Below, piece by piece: positions 10,221 to 19,665 of a stretch of DNA of 64,000 bases (within the stretch, counting starts at the first letter, position 1; each line of letters begins with the position of its first letter). The DNA lies in the NCBI RefSeq assembly GCF_000746275.1, contig NZ_KN050830.1, positions 50,364 through 114,363 of the forward strand. The letters are read 5' to 3'. The notes under the pieces were generated by a model. The model had not been told where the DNA came from and searched no databases. It saw nothing but the letters and a program-made list of their open reading frames with translations. The translations under genes were made by a program, and so were the position numbers. The stretch is from Thermopetrobacter sp. TC1 (lineage in GTDB: Bacteria > Pseudomonadota > Alphaproteobacteria > Rhizobiales > Aestuariivirgaceae).

Positions 10221-10979
10221 ATGCCGGGCAGACGGACCTTCATCATCACCCGCCCCGAGGAGGATGCCGCCCGCTTTTCCGAAGCCGTGCGCCGTGCCGG
10301 GCATGCGCTTTTGTCTGCGCCGCTTTTGCGCATCGTTTTTGATTCGCAGGCCGAGATCCCGGATCATGCCTGGCAGGCGGTGGCGATCACCTCCGCCAAC
10401 GGCGCGCGGGCGATTGCGCGGCATCCGGCGCGGGCGCATCTGATTACGGCAAAGGCGGTGACGGTGGGGCCGGCCTCCACGGCGGCGGCGCAGGCGGCCG
10501 GTTTTACCGATATTCTTCAGGCTGAGCGCGGTGATGTGCACGGTGTGATCGATGTCATCCGCAGCCGGCTGGATCCGGCGGCGGGGCCGGTGCTTTATGC
10601 TTCCGGGCGGGTAACACGCGGCGCGCTGGAAGAAAAGCTTGCCCAGGACGGCTTCACGGTCGTGCGCGTTGTGCTCTATGACGCCAGGCCCGCCGAAGCC
10701 CTGCCGGAGGAAACAGCGGCCTTCATACGCCGGGGGGGAGAAGCGACGGTGGCGCTTTATTCTCCGCGTTCGGCGAAGATCTGGGCCGGTCTGTGCCAGA
10801 AGGCCGGGCTTGCGGCCCCGGCGCGCCGGCTTGATTATGCCTGCCTTTCCGCCAACGTGGCCAGGGCGCTCAAGGAGGCCCTGAATCCGGAGCGGGAACC
10901 CCTGATCGCGCCAAAGCCGGAAGAAGGCGCCCTGCTTGCCCTGCTGGGGCTGACGCCCACGGGCGAAAGCACCCCGTAA
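10221..10979 (+). CDS. hemD: Uroporphyrinogen-III synthase
   Basis: 252 residues, normal for HemD, which cyclises hydroxymethylbilane to uroporphyrinogen III in tetrapyrrole synthesis. The pattern is right for the two-lobed fold: FIITRPEEDAARFSEAVRRA at the start, TSANGARAI around 55-63, then the linker, VLYASGRVTRGALEEKLAQD and ALYSPRSAKIW, and the C-terminal LSANVARAL. HemD diverges strongly, so the assignment rests on this motif order. AAGGGAG lies 8 bases before the ATG. No other haem gene is nearby; a 1.07-kb repeat-filled region follows. Confidence 0.8.
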   Translation: MPGRRTFIITRPEEDAARFSEAVRRAGHALLSAPLLRIVFDSQAEIPDHAWQAVAITSANGARAIARHPARAHLITAKAVTVGPASTAAAQAAGFTDILQAERGDVHGVIDVIRSRLDPAAGPVLYASGRVTRGALEEKLAQDGFTVVRVVLYDARPAEALPEETAAFIRRGGEATVALYSPRSAKIWAGLCQKAGLAAPARRLDYACLSANVARALKEALNPEREPLIAPKPEEGALLALLGLTPTGESTP

Positions 10980-11160
10980 ACGCTTTTTCCATGACCAAGG
11001 ACCAGGACAACGATCCAACATGTCTGTGGTGGATAAGGTTTTCACCCCAGCCTTAAGGCACAGATGGCGGGGTAACATGCCTTACGGGATTCACACATCT
11101 CCTAATCCCAAATGAATTCAAGCGGTTATGCGATATGCCTGATGGATATTGTGGAACACT

Positions 11161-11783
11161 TTGCACGACACCCACATCGTCATACCGTAGATCAGCCGGT
11201 ATCTCAGACCATTAACTCATGCATTTGTGGCCCGAGACCTAAGGCTTTCGCCCATGCCTGTCCAGGAAAATTCAGGAAGCGTGCTGTTGAAGCCAAATCG
11301 ACCGAGGAAAAAAGGCTTTCCATGAGCTAGGGGTTTGTTATTTAACTCATTGATAAATCACAAGAAAACGTCATTGCCTGGCCTTGTCCCGGCAATCCAG
11401 GGCCAGGAATGAGGTGTTTTTGGTGGGCGGTGGTGCTCACCAGCAGGCTTGATCTGAACCGTATGCTTTTTGAAAGGAAGTTCCTCTCTGAGGATAGAGC
11501 CCGGTAGAACCGTTCCTGACTGCCATCACCGCATGAGCAAACCGCCCCTGGATACCCGGGACAAGCCCGGGTATGACGTAAGTAGTTGATACTCAATATA
11601 AAAATAACAACCTCCCAAGTTTGGGCAAGGGGAAAGAATGCCCAGATCAAAGGCATTTGCGTAGCATGTGACTAATCACGCTCTTCGTAGCGAAAATCGT
11701 TCGCAACACACAAAGCAATTTAATTGGACAAGCGTGGGCTTTCGCCGGGGTGACGAGGAAGATGGTGGGCTTATGTTTGGTAG
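11161..11783. mobile_element. 127-bp-type hairpin element, split by a 485-bp insertion
   Basis: The left part (11161-11252) begins TTGCACGACAC and contains ATCGTCATACC and TGTGGCCCGAGACC; the right part (11738-11783) contains CGGGGTGACGAGG and ends near TTTGGTAG. Together they match the uninterrupted elements at 15798-15925 and 61894-62020. The interruption falls in the hairpin stem GGCTTTCGCC, which appears on both sides of the insert. Confidence 0.7.
11253..11737. mobile_element. 485-bp non-autonomous element, copy 1
   Basis: It begins CATGCCTGTCC and ends GGACAAGCGTG, i.e. imperfect inverted ends, and is flanked by perfect direct repeats GGCTTTCGCC at 11243-11252 and 11738-11747. Landmarks shared with other copies are a CATTGCC…GGCAATCC hairpin, GAAAGGAAGTTCCTCTCTGA, the stem ACCCGGGACAAGCCCGGGT, CCTCCCAAGTTTGGGCAAGG, and the end AAAGCAATTTAATTGGACA. 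No transposase or conserved reading frame is present. Same sequence, opposite orientation, at 53911-54392. Confidence 0.75.
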
Positions 11784-11876
11784 TGTGGTTCTGCATGATC
11801 GCATCATATAATTTCATATATTTAAACACGAATCACTTATGTGAATGCCGTAGGTAACATACCCCGCCAAAATGGT

Positions 11877-11903
11877 CCGGAACGGAATACAATCCCGTTC
11901 CGG
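11877..11903. repeat. Palindrome CCGGAACGG…CCGTTCCGG (single)
   Basis: A 27-base imperfect palindrome of the family that forms the last hairpin of the arrays at 16011, 28426, 48242 and 54704. One arm here carries a substitution (GGAAT versus GGGAT). A lone GCGGGG-type hairpin remnant precedes it. Confidence 0.7.
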
Positions 11904-12045
11904 CATATTATCCATCCAGCTCAAACCAAGCATACTGGCGAGCGCCATCGCCTACCAAACCGCCTTATCCTTGGTCCTGGATTGCCGGGACGAGGTCGGT
12001 AGAGATAAAAATGTGCGGAGATTCAACAGGTTAGCCATCCAACGC

Positions 12046-12537
12046 TCATGTCACATCGGTGATGATGGGCTCATGGCCGGTTTCGGCGAGAAACCGCAGG
12101 AAATCTTCCCGGGCGATGGAGGTGGTGGCCGTGTTCTCCAGGGGGTGAAAATTGAGCGTTTCGTGCGCGAGCAGGCGCTCGTCCAGCACGACCGTCACCT
12201 TGCCGTCCTTATCGTTGATCAGGGCAAAGGGCGTGACCGACCCGGGGCGCACGCCCAGCACCTCTTCCAGAAGCTCCGGCTTTCCGAAGGACAGACGCGC
12301 CGCACCGATGCGCTTGTGCAGGACTTTCAGGTTCACCGGCGTGTCTTCTTCCGCCACCACTAGCCACAGGCGCCCCTTCTTGTCCTTGAGAAAGAGATTT
12401 TTCGTATGCCCGCCGGGAATGCGGCCGCGTAAGGCACGGGCATCCTCGACAGTGAAGGCGGGCGGATGCTCGGTGGTGGTGTGAGCGATGCCCAGCCTGT
12501 CCAGCATGTCAAAAAGGGCTTGCCTGTCCGCCTTCAT
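12046..12537 (-). CDS. Prolyl-tRNA editing protein (YbaK/ProX-type deacylase)
   Basis: 163 residues from the ATG at 12537; ATGs at 12546 and 12573 are alternatives and the ribosome site (GAGGG) best fits the innermost. It belongs to the YbaK/ProRS-editing fold and probably removes alanine or cysteine mischarged on tRNA-Pro. Seen hallmarks are TTEHPPAFTVEDA, GGHTKNLFLKDKKGRLWLVV with the conserved K, GSVTPFALIND and LDERLLAHETLNFHPLENT. These match the free-standing PrdX/ProX group rather than EbsC. It is transcribed alone, with repeat-rich DNA downstream. Confidence 0.88.
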   Translation of the reverse strand: MKADRQALFDMLDRLGIAHTTTEHPPAFTVEDARALRGRIPGGHTKNLFLKDKKGRLWLVVAEEDTPVNLKVLHKRIGAARLSFGKPELLEEVLGVRPGSVTPFALINDKDGKVTVVLDERLLAHETLNFHPLENTATTSIAREDFLRFLAETGHEPIITDVT

Positions 12538-12780
12538 GTCCCTCATCGTCCTGTTTGTATTGGGTGCATACAATGCCGCTCCGGCACGCAGCGCATGGCG
12601 CCGAAAACGTTATATCCCTGCTTTGCCTCATGCACGCCGGTGGCGCAAGCGGCGGATGAAAAGCCGCATGATCCATGCGCATCCTGCATGCAATTCCCCT
12701 CTTGAAATCCGGCGCGAGATGCGCCATATAACGGCGCGGCGAACGGGGGGAGCGCGAACGGAATTGATGAGATGGCGCTC

Positions 12781-12809
12781 TTGACCGAAACGCCGACTTG
12801 ATGCATTAA
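12781..12809 (+). promoter_or_regulatory. Sigma-70-type promoter of tRNA-Gly
   Basis: TTGACC (12781-12786) is separated by 17 bases from CATTAA (12804-12809), and the tRNA starts 16 bases after the -10. Spacing and position suit a housekeeping promoter for the tRNA gene. Confidence 0.55.
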
Positions 12810-12825
12810 GACCACCGACATTCGG

Positions 12826-12900
12826 GCGGGCGTAGCTCAGGGGTAGAGCACAACCTTGCCAAGGTTGGGGTCGTGAGTTCGAATCTCATCGCCCGCTCCA
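12826..12900 (+). tRNA. tRNA-Gly (GCC)
   Basis: 75 nt with encoded CCA. The acceptor stem pairs GCGGGCG with CGCCCGC. The D-arm contains GCTCAGGGGTAGAGC, the anticodon arm CAACC-TTGCCAA-GGTTG reads GCC (glycine), and the T-arm carries GTGAG-TTCGAAT-CTCAT. A near-perfect terminator follows 18 bases later. Confidence 0.97.
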
Positions 12901-12918
12901 TTAGGTCCTTTTCAGCCA

Positions 12919-12949
12919 CCGGCCTTTCGCAGGAAAGGCCGGTTTTTTT
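12919..12949 (+). terminator. Rho-independent terminator after tRNA-Gly
   Basis: A perfect 10-bp stem CCGGCCTTTC/GAAAGGCCGG with a GCAG loop is followed by seven T residues. It ends the tRNA transcript and separates it from the convergent rsmE gene. Confidence 0.92.
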
Positions 12950-13005
12950 CATCCCGGGATCGCTGAAGGGAAAAACGGCAGAAGGCGAAGTGATCACACC
13001 CGCCG

Positions 13006-13743
13006 TCAGCGCCAGTCGCCAAGCACGGCCTGCACCAGCGCCAGCGCGGCAACCCCGGCGGTATCGGCGCGCATGATGCGCGGGCCCAGGGAAATGGGAT
13101 GCACAATGTCCGTCATGCCGCGCAGCATCGCCCGCTCCCGCTCGGAAAAGCCGCCCTCCGGGCCGATCAGCACCGCAAGCGGCCCTTCAGGCACGGCTTT
13201 CAGCGCCTCGATGGGATTGGAAACGGTTGCCGCCTCATCGCAATAGATGATGTGCCGCTCCCGCGGCCAGCAGGCCAGCACATCGGCAAGCGGCCGCGCC
13301 TCTTCAACCTCCGGCACGAAAACCAGGTTGCACTGCTCCGCCGCCTCGATGGCATTGGCCTTCAGCCTGTCCACCCGCACCCGCTTCGGCACCGTATGAT
13401 CGGTAAACACCGGCCGGATACGCCGCGCGCCCATCTCCGTCGCCTTCTGGGCGATATAGTCCAGCCGCGCCGATTTGAGCGGCGCAAACACATAGTCGAT
13501 ATCCGGCGGCGGCGCCGGGGGCGTCAGGAATTCGGTAACCTGAAGCGAACAGCGCTTGCGCCCCGCCTCCTGCAGGTGCGCCAGCCACTCACCATCGCGG
13601 CCGTTGAACAGGCGCACGGCATCGCCGGCTTTCAGGCGCATCACCGTCACCAGATAGTGACAGCCTGCCTTGTCGGGCTCGATCGTGCCGTCCTGTTTGA
13701 GGGGCTGATCAATATGCAGCCGGGGAATGCGTGCGAAAGACAT
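13006..13743 (-). CDS. rsmE: 16S rRNA m3U1498 methyltransferase
   Basis: 245 residues from the ATG at 13743 (an upstream ATG at 13776 adds 11 residues). RsmE methylates N3 of U1498 in 16S rRNA on the assembled small subunit. N-terminal PUA-like part: RIPRLHIDQPL, HYLVTVMRLKAGD, LFNGRDGEWLA. The SPOUT domain has QKATEMGARRIRPVFTDH, EAAEQC, LIGPEGGFSERE and SLGPRIMRADTA, the knot region that binds S-adenosylmethionine. It overlaps nothing and is divergent from miaB with a 166-base gap. Confidence 0.93.
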   Translation of the reverse strand: MSFARIPRLHIDQPLKQDGTIEPDKAGCHYLVTVMRLKAGDAVRLFNGRDGEWLAHLQEAGRKRCSLQVTEFLTPPAPPPDIDYVFAPLKSARLDYIAQKATEMGARRIRPVFTDHTVPKRVRVDRLKANAIEAAEQCNLVFVPEVEEARPLADVLACWPRERHIIYCDEAATVSNPIEALKAVPEGPLAVLIGPEGGFSERERAMLRGMTDIVHPISLGPRIMRADTAGVAALALVQAVLGDWR

Positions 13744-13909
13744 CGCTCGGCCTGAACATGCGAAGCGGAAGACCATCCACGCGATCAGCTAGCACGTCTT
13801 TTCCGGACCGTCCACATAAACACGGCGCGACATCCCGCCGTTGTCTCGGCTCCGCCCCGGGGGTATAAGGCCGTCAAGAGAAAGAATAACCGGCCGGAAG
13901 AACGAGCTC

Positions 13910-15344
<1,435 letters not shown>

Positions 15345-15361
<17 letters not shown>

Positions 15362-15505
15362 ATTGCTCTATGCGTTGCGAATGATTTTCACCATTAGGGA
15401 TGTGAGCACTCACATTCTGCGTAAATGCTTTTACCAAGGCATTCTTCCACCCTTGCCCAAATTTGGGAGGTTGTTATTTTTTATGTGGAATATCAACAAG
15501 TTACG
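15345..15505. mobile_element. 485-bp-type element, left-end fragment
   Basis: Starts at CAAGCGTGTCC and follows the end of the 53911 copy: AAATTGC, GTTGCGAATGATTTTC, CACATTCTGCGTAAATGC, CCCAAATTTGGGAGGTTGTTATTTTT, then TATCAACAAGTTACGTCATA. Similarity is lost near 15510. It overlaps the end of miaB. Confidence 0.65.
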
Positions 15506-15557
15506 TCATAAACCCAGTTGCCCTTGATATTCCTTTCACCCATGAAGCACCGCTTTT

Positions 15558-15670
15558 CCCTCCCCCTGGTAGGGGGAGGGTCAGGGAGGGGGTCGGGCGG
15601 CAACCTCATGAGCCTGTGGCCCGACCCCCCTCCCGGCGCTTCGCGCCGACCTCCCCCTATCAGGGGGAGG
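15558..15670. repeat. C/G-rich 113-bp palindromic element, copy 1
   Basis: Bounded by the inverted hairpins CTCCCCCTGGTAGGGGGAG and CTCCCCCTATCAGGGGGAG and containing GGTCGGGC…GCCCGACC and CCGGCGCTTCGCGCCG. Related copies lie at 54542-54646 (same orientation, internal change) and 63529-63640 (inverted). Confidence 0.8.
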
Positions 15671-15797
15671 TTAGGATCATGCGCTTTTCCTGCCCGCCGC
15701 CCGCTGCACCGGGACCAATTTAGCTTCTGACAACAAGGGTTTGTTTAATTCGTTGAAAAACCATGGGAAAACGTCACATCCGGACGTGTCCCGCATG

Positions 15798-15925
15798 CTA
15801 CATGACACTTATATCGTCATACCGGCGAAAGCCGGTATCTCAGGCCAGTTACTCATGCGTCTGTGGCCCGAGACCCCGGTTGATCTACGGGGTGACGAGA
15901 AAGATGGCAGCGTTGTTTCGCGGAG
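15798..15925. mobile_element. 128-bp MITE-like element, unoccupied
   Basis: Begins CTACATGACAC and ends GTTGTTTCGCGGAG, a decayed inverted copy of the end. Between are two hairpin modules: ATACCGGCGAAAGCCGGTAT, and CCCCGG…CTACGGGGTGACGAG. It has a single intact GGCGAAAGCC, the decamer that is duplicated around the 485-bp insert in the 53875-54493 copy, so it serves as the empty-site reference. Confidence 0.75.
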
Positions 15926-16010
15926 TAAGCTTATCCCGGGTATCCAGGGGCGGTTTGCTTATGCGGTGATGGCAGTCAGGAACAATTCTACCGGGCTCAA
16001 GCTCTTACCG

Positions 16011-16134
16011 CCGGAAGGATATTGTATATCCTTCCGGAACCTTTCGGCGGGGTATATTACCCCGCCATTCACGCCTTAGGCGGGGTTGTAAACCCCGTCA
16101 AAATGTTCCGGAACGGGATAAAATCCCGTTCCGG
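16011..16134 (+). repeat. Four-hairpin array, copy 1
   Basis: Four consecutive perfect or near-perfect palindromes, each of a different sequence: CCGGAAGGAT-N7-ATCCTTCCGG; GGCGGGGTA…TACCCCGCC; GGCGGGGTT…AACCCCGTC; and CCGGAACGGGAT…ATCCCGTTCCGG. Short fixed linkers (AACCTTTC, ATTCACGCCTTA, AAAATGTT) are shared with the other arrays. Confidence 0.85.
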
Positions 16135-16375
16135 CATTTTATGTCCATACGGCTCAAACCAAGCCAGTCGGCGAATGTTGTCGTTCTCCAAACCTGCCTC
16201 ATTCCTGGCCCTGGATTGCCGGGATCCCGGTTCAAGCCCGGGACAGGCTTGGCCTGGCAATGACGTTTTCTTTTGTTTATCAATGAGTTAAACAACAAAC
16301 CCCTCGCTCATGGAAAGTCTTTTTTCCTTGGTTGATTTGGCGGCAACAACATGCTTCCTGAATTTTCTTGAACAG
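16135..16375. mobile_element. 485-bp-type element, right-end fragment
   Basis: Contains CATACGGCTCAAACCAAGCC, TTCCTGGCCCTGGATTGCCGGG, TGACGTTTTCTTTTGTTTAT, ATCAATGAGTTAAACAAC, TGGAAAGTCTTTTTTCC and TTCCTGAATTTTCTTGAACAG, the same order as the right half of the complete copies. The hairpin array at 16011 replaces the middle of the element. Confidence 0.65.
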
Positions 16376-16554
16376 TGGCGCATCGTTTCCTGAATCCCAT
16401 TCCCTGCGCCGGGATGCGCCCTTGACGCCTGCAGGCCCGATGCGCACCTTTATGCACACGGCCATGTGCAGGAGAGCAGCCGGGAAAAAGCCCGGTCAGC
16501 CCCGATGAGGGCGGCCGTGTGCCCGGCGTGACACGTGAGGAGGACGCAGACGGA

Positions 16555-17574
16555 TTGAAGACGGACATGACCATCCCCGGCCGCATCCCGGCGGACGAGA
16601 CCGCGGAAGACAACACCGTTCTCACCTTTGAGGACAACCGGCTGGCCAGCCTCGCCTTCGGCGAACATGACCGCAATCTTGCGCTCATCGAGACGCGGCT
16701 GGGCGTGGACATCATCCCGCGCGGCAATCGCCTGACCCTGCAGGGCCCGGAAGACGCGCGCACCGCCGCCGTGCGCGTGCTCGAGGAGCTCTATCAGCGC
16801 GCCGCCGCCGGGCTGGACATCACCACCGGCGACGTCGATGGCGCCATCCGCATGGCCACGGCCCTGCCGGCGCCGAAGACGGGCCTTGTGGAAATCCGCA
16901 CCCGCCGCCGGGTGGTGCGGCCGCGGTCTCCGGGCCAGCGCGACTATCTGAAGGCCCTGGAGGAGCACGATCTCGTCTTCGGCATCGGCCCCGCCGGCAC
17001 CGGCAAGACCTATCTCGCCGTGGCCCGCGCCGTTCAGGCCCTGCATGCCGGAGAGGTGGAGCGCATCATCCTCTCCCGCCCGGCGGTGGAAGCGGGCGAG
17101 CAACTGGGCTTTCTCCCCGGCGACATGAAGGAGAAGGTGGATCCCTATCTGCGCCCGCTCTATGACGCGCTTGATGATCTCCTCGGCCGCCAGCGCGCCG
17201 CCCGCATGATCGCCGAAGGGGCGGTGGAAGTGGCCCCGCTCGCCTTCATGCGCGGGCGCACCCTGGCCAATGCCTTCGTCATTCTCGATGAGGCCCAGAA
17301 CACCACCAGCCAGCAGATGAAAATGTTCCTCACCCGCCTCGGCGAGGGCGCGCGCATGGTCATCACCGGCGATGTCTCCCAGATCGACCTGCCCGCCGGC
17401 GTCACCTCCGGCCTGCTTGAGGCAGTGGACATTCTGCAGGGGGTGGAAGGCGTGGCCATCGTGCGCCTGAAAGAGGCCGACATCGTGCGCCATCCTCTCG
17501 TGGCCCGCATCGTCGCCGCCTACGAGAGCCGCACGAAAGCGAGCAAAGGCGGGAAAACGCCTCAGGACACATGA
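16555..17574 (+). CDS. phoH: PhoH-family ATPase
   Basis: About 339 residues from a TTG at 16555, favoured because GAGGAGG ends 11 bases upstream; GTG 16519 and ATG 16567 are in frame. PhoH/PhoL proteins are P-loop ATPases, probably RNA helicase-like, encoded beside ybeY in most proteobacteria and linked to rRNA handling. The N-terminal KH-like region (EDNRLASLAFGEHDRNLALI) precedes the Walker A GIGPAGTGKT (about 143-152), SRPAVEAGEQLGFLPGD, Walker B FVILDEAQN and the GDVSQIDLP sensor motif. Downstream ybeY starts 74 bases after the stop, so an operon with ybeY and corC is likely. Confidence 0.93.
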   Translation: MKTDMTIPGRIPADETAEDNTVLTFEDNRLASLAFGEHDRNLALIETRLGVDIIPRGNRLTLQGPEDARTAAVRVLEELYQRAAAGLDITTGDVDGAIRMATALPAPKTGLVEIRTRRRVVRPRSPGQRDYLKALEEHDLVFGIGPAGTGKTYLAVARAVQALHAGEVERIILSRPAVEAGEQLGFLPGDMKEKVDPYLRPLYDALDDLLGRQRAARMIAEGAVEVAPLAFMRGRTLANAFVILDEAQNTTSQQMKMFLTRLGEGARMVITGDVSQIDLPAGVTSGLLEAVDILQGVEGVAIVRLKEADIVRHPLVARIVAAYESRTKASKGGKTPQDT

Positions 17575-17648
17575 TCATGTCCCGTAAAATACGCGCATGA
17601 AGAAATAACTTGGGTTACGGCGAAATTCCGTGCAGGCCTTGATCATCC

Positions 17649-18257
17649 ATGACCATGAATGATGAGACCGCATCATCACCGCGCGCCACAGTCTCTTCCG
17701 CGCAACAGCAGGAGGAACCGTGCAGCCCGGCTGCACCGTCCGCGCCTGCGCGCGGGGACCTTCTTGTGGACGTGAGTCTCACCGCACCACCGGCCTGGCC
17801 CCTGTCTTCAGAACGTCTGGCCGCCATTGTTTCCCGCGCGGCCCGGGCCGCCTGGCAGAAGGCGAAAGCCTTGTCCGTGCCGGAAGGGGGCGAAGAGCGT
17901 CCCGTTTCCCTGCATGTGCTGCTGGCGGATGATGAGACCATCCGTCCCCTGAATGCCGCCTGGCGCGGCAAGGATGCGCCCACCAACGTGCTGTCCTTTC
18001 CCGCCCCGCCGGTGCCGGTGCCGCCCGGTGAGCCAATGCAGCTGGGTGAGATCGTGCTCAGCGGCGAGGTCATTGCCCGCGAGGCGGAAGATGCCGGCGT
18101 GCCCCTTGAGGATCAGCTGGCCTGGATGGTCGTTCACGGAACGTTGCATATTCTCGGCTATGATCATGAAAATGCCAAGGATCGGGCGCAGATGCAGGCA
18201 CTGGAAAGCGCCATCATGAAGCACCTGGGCTATGACGATCCGCATGCCGAAGCGTGA
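17649..18257 (+). CDS. ybeY: rRNA maturation endoribonuclease YbeY
   Basis: 202 residues; the first 40 are an unconserved, Ser/Ala-rich extension compared with the usual 150-170, so the true start might be internal, although no better start is marked. YbeY is a metal-dependent RNase for 16S rRNA 3'-end maturation and quality control. The zinc motif HGTLHILGYDH gives H163, H167 and H173, preceded by LNAAWRGKDAPTNVLSFP and LGEIVLSGEV. It lies between phoH and corC as usual. Confidence 0.93.
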   Translation: MTMNDETASSPRATVSSAQQQEEPCSPAAPSAPARGDLLVDVSLTAPPAWPLSSERLAAIVSRAARAAWQKAKALSVPEGGEERPVSLHVLLADDETIRPLNAAWRGKDAPTNVLSFPAPPVPVPPGEPMQLGEIVLSGEVIAREAEDAGVPLEDQLAWMVVHGTLHILGYDHENAKDRAQMQALESAIMKHLGYDDPHAEA

Positions 18258-18313
18258 TCGCACCTGAATAAAGACAAGAACCGGCCCGAAAGATGGCCGG
18301 TGGAGTAACATCG

Positions 18314-19333
18314 ATGCAGAACAAGGAGAAGACAGACAGTTACGAAACCTCTCCCCAGGAGGACGAGGCTTTCAGTCGCAGCGGTGGCGGCAGTGGTCTC
18401 ATTGAGCGCCTGCGCGCCTTTTTCACCTCTGAAACCCCGGCGGAGGAACGGGAAAAGGACGCGGCAAGCGACGTGCAGTCGCTGCCTGCGCCTGTGCGCC
18501 GCAAGACGCAGACGATGATGGGCCGTCTTGTTGCCTTCTCGCGTCAGCGCCTGGATGACGTGCTGGTGCCGCGCGCGGAGATCATCGCCGTGAAGGCCGA
18601 TGCCCCGGTGCGCGACCTCATGGAGGTCTTCACCCGCGCCCAGCATTCGCGCCTGCCGGTCTTCCGCGACACGCTCGATGACATCCTCGGCATGGTTCAC
18701 ATCAAGGACCTGCTCAGCCTGCTGAAGAACGGCGCACAGCCCCGGCCGAAAAAGACCAGGCGCGGCACGACGGCCGGCATCATCACGGAAGGCAGCGATC
18801 TTCTCCTGCCCGCCGATCTCCTCGACACCACGGTTGAGAAATCCGGCCTGATGCGCCCGGTGCTTTTTGCGCCGCCCTCCATGCCCGCGGCCGATTTGCT
18901 GCTGAAGATGCAGGCCACGCACCTGCACATGGCGGTGGTGGTGGACGAATATGGCGGCACCGAGGGGCTGGTCACCATCGAGGATCTCATCGAGCAGATC
19001 GTCGGCGAGATTTCCGACGAGCACGACGAGGCCGAGGACATGATCGTGCCGGTTGCGGGCGGCTATGTGGTCTCCGCCCGCGCGCCGCTTGAGGATCTGG
19101 AGGCCATTCTCAAGGTGGATCTCCTGCCGCCGGAGCAGGATGAGGAGGTGGATACCGTGGGCGGCCTGATTTTCACCATGCTCGGGCGCGTGCCCGCCCG
19201 CGGCGAGATCATCCGGCACGATTCAGGAGTGGAATTCGAGATTCTCGAGGCCGATCCCCGCCGCATCCGGCGCATCCGCGTGCGCCCGGCCGAACCGCTA
19301 AAAGGCCCAGCCGTCGCCTCCGCCGCCGAATAG
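18314..19333 (+). CDS. corC: CorC/HlyC-family CBS-pair protein
   Basis: 339 residues from the ATG at 18314 (an ATG at 18293 is possible). It is the soluble type: a charged N-terminal region, then two CBS domains (LVPRAEIIAVKADAPVRDLM … SRLPVFRDTLDDILGMVHIKD and a second one with MAVVVDEYGGTEGLVTIEDL), followed by a CorC_HlyC/transporter-associated domain (DLEAILKVDLLPPEQDEEVDT…GRVPARGEII). Family members are tied to magnesium or cobalt efflux; the older haemolysin label is not informative. In relatives lnt follows immediately; here lnt is 9.5 kb away. Confidence 0.92.
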   Translation: MQNKEKTDSYETSPQEDEAFSRSGGGSGLIERLRAFFTSETPAEEREKDAASDVQSLPAPVRRKTQTMMGRLVAFSRQRLDDVLVPRAEIIAVKADAPVRDLMEVFTRAQHSRLPVFRDTLDDILGMVHIKDLLSLLKNGAQPRPKKTRRGTTAGIITEGSDLLLPADLLDTTVEKSGLMRPVLFAPPSMPAADLLLKMQATHLHMAVVVDEYGGTEGLVTIEDLIEQIVGEISDEHDEAEDMIVPVAGGYVVSARAPLEDLEAILKVDLLPPEQDEEVDTVGGLIFTMLGRVPARGEIIRHDSGVEFEILEADPRRIRRIRVRPAEPLKGPAVASAAE

Positions 19334-19407
19334 GGAACACCTCCGCGCTTCCACCCTTACGGCGGAAACGGCGCAAATTTGGCGGGCACCGGCGGCGTCC
19401 TGCCGTC

Positions 19408-19665
19408 TTAATGCACGTGAATGGGCGTCAGATCGTGCTCCAGCACGTTGGCGATCGCCCCTGCCTTGCTGTCGGTGATCGCAAGGGGCGTGCCGTCGGC
19501 ATGGCAGACGGCATACAGCCGCGTGCCTTCCTCGACATGGATGGGCGCGCCGATCAGCCGCGAGGCCTCCGCCGGCCGAATGGGCCGGATATAGGCGATC
19601 TCGCCGCCGCCCAGCCGCGCCAGCTCCAGAGGATTGAGCGGTTTTCTGATCAGCTTGTCCGTCAT
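19408..19665 (-). CDS. DUF1150 family protein
   Basis: 85 residues from the ATG at 19665 (one at 19698 would add 11). The protein shows the DUF1150 pattern found only in alphaproteobacteria: a start like LNPLELARLGGGEIAYIRPI, a middle with YAVCHADGTPLAITDS and the end LTPIHVH. In other genomes it often sits beside a small heat-shock gene; none is seen here. Function unknown. It is convergent with corC with a 74-base gap. Confidence 0.85.
   Translation of the reverse strand: MTDKLIRKPLNPLELARLGGGEIAYIRPIRPAEASRLIGAPIHVEEGTRLYAVCHADGTPLAITDSKAGAIANVLEHDLTPIHVH

Larger units (their letters stand above)
10980..12045. other. Repeat-mosaic intergenic region 1
   Basis: About 1.07 kb without a credible gene. 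It contains a hairpin element interrupted by a 485-bp element (listed separately), a single hairpin remnant with GGTAACATACCCCGCC near 11850, a palindrome at 11877-11903 and, after it, a fragment resembling the inside of the 485-bp element (around 11930-12000). A 104-codon frame on the minus strand inside the 485-bp element is not preserved in the other copies. Confidence 0.7.

Noticed and set aside
11342-11656. Similar small frames inside the 485-bp elements (11342-11656 minus, 54050-54298 plus)
   Set aside because: They look conserved only because the DNA is repeated. The equivalent frame is interrupted by stops in the copies at 28000 and 48370 (for example GGTTTAAGC), so it is not under coding selection.
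16011-16134. CRISPR-like array
   Set aside because: The units are different palindromes with fixed linkers, not identical direct repeats separated by unique spacers, and no cas gene is present.
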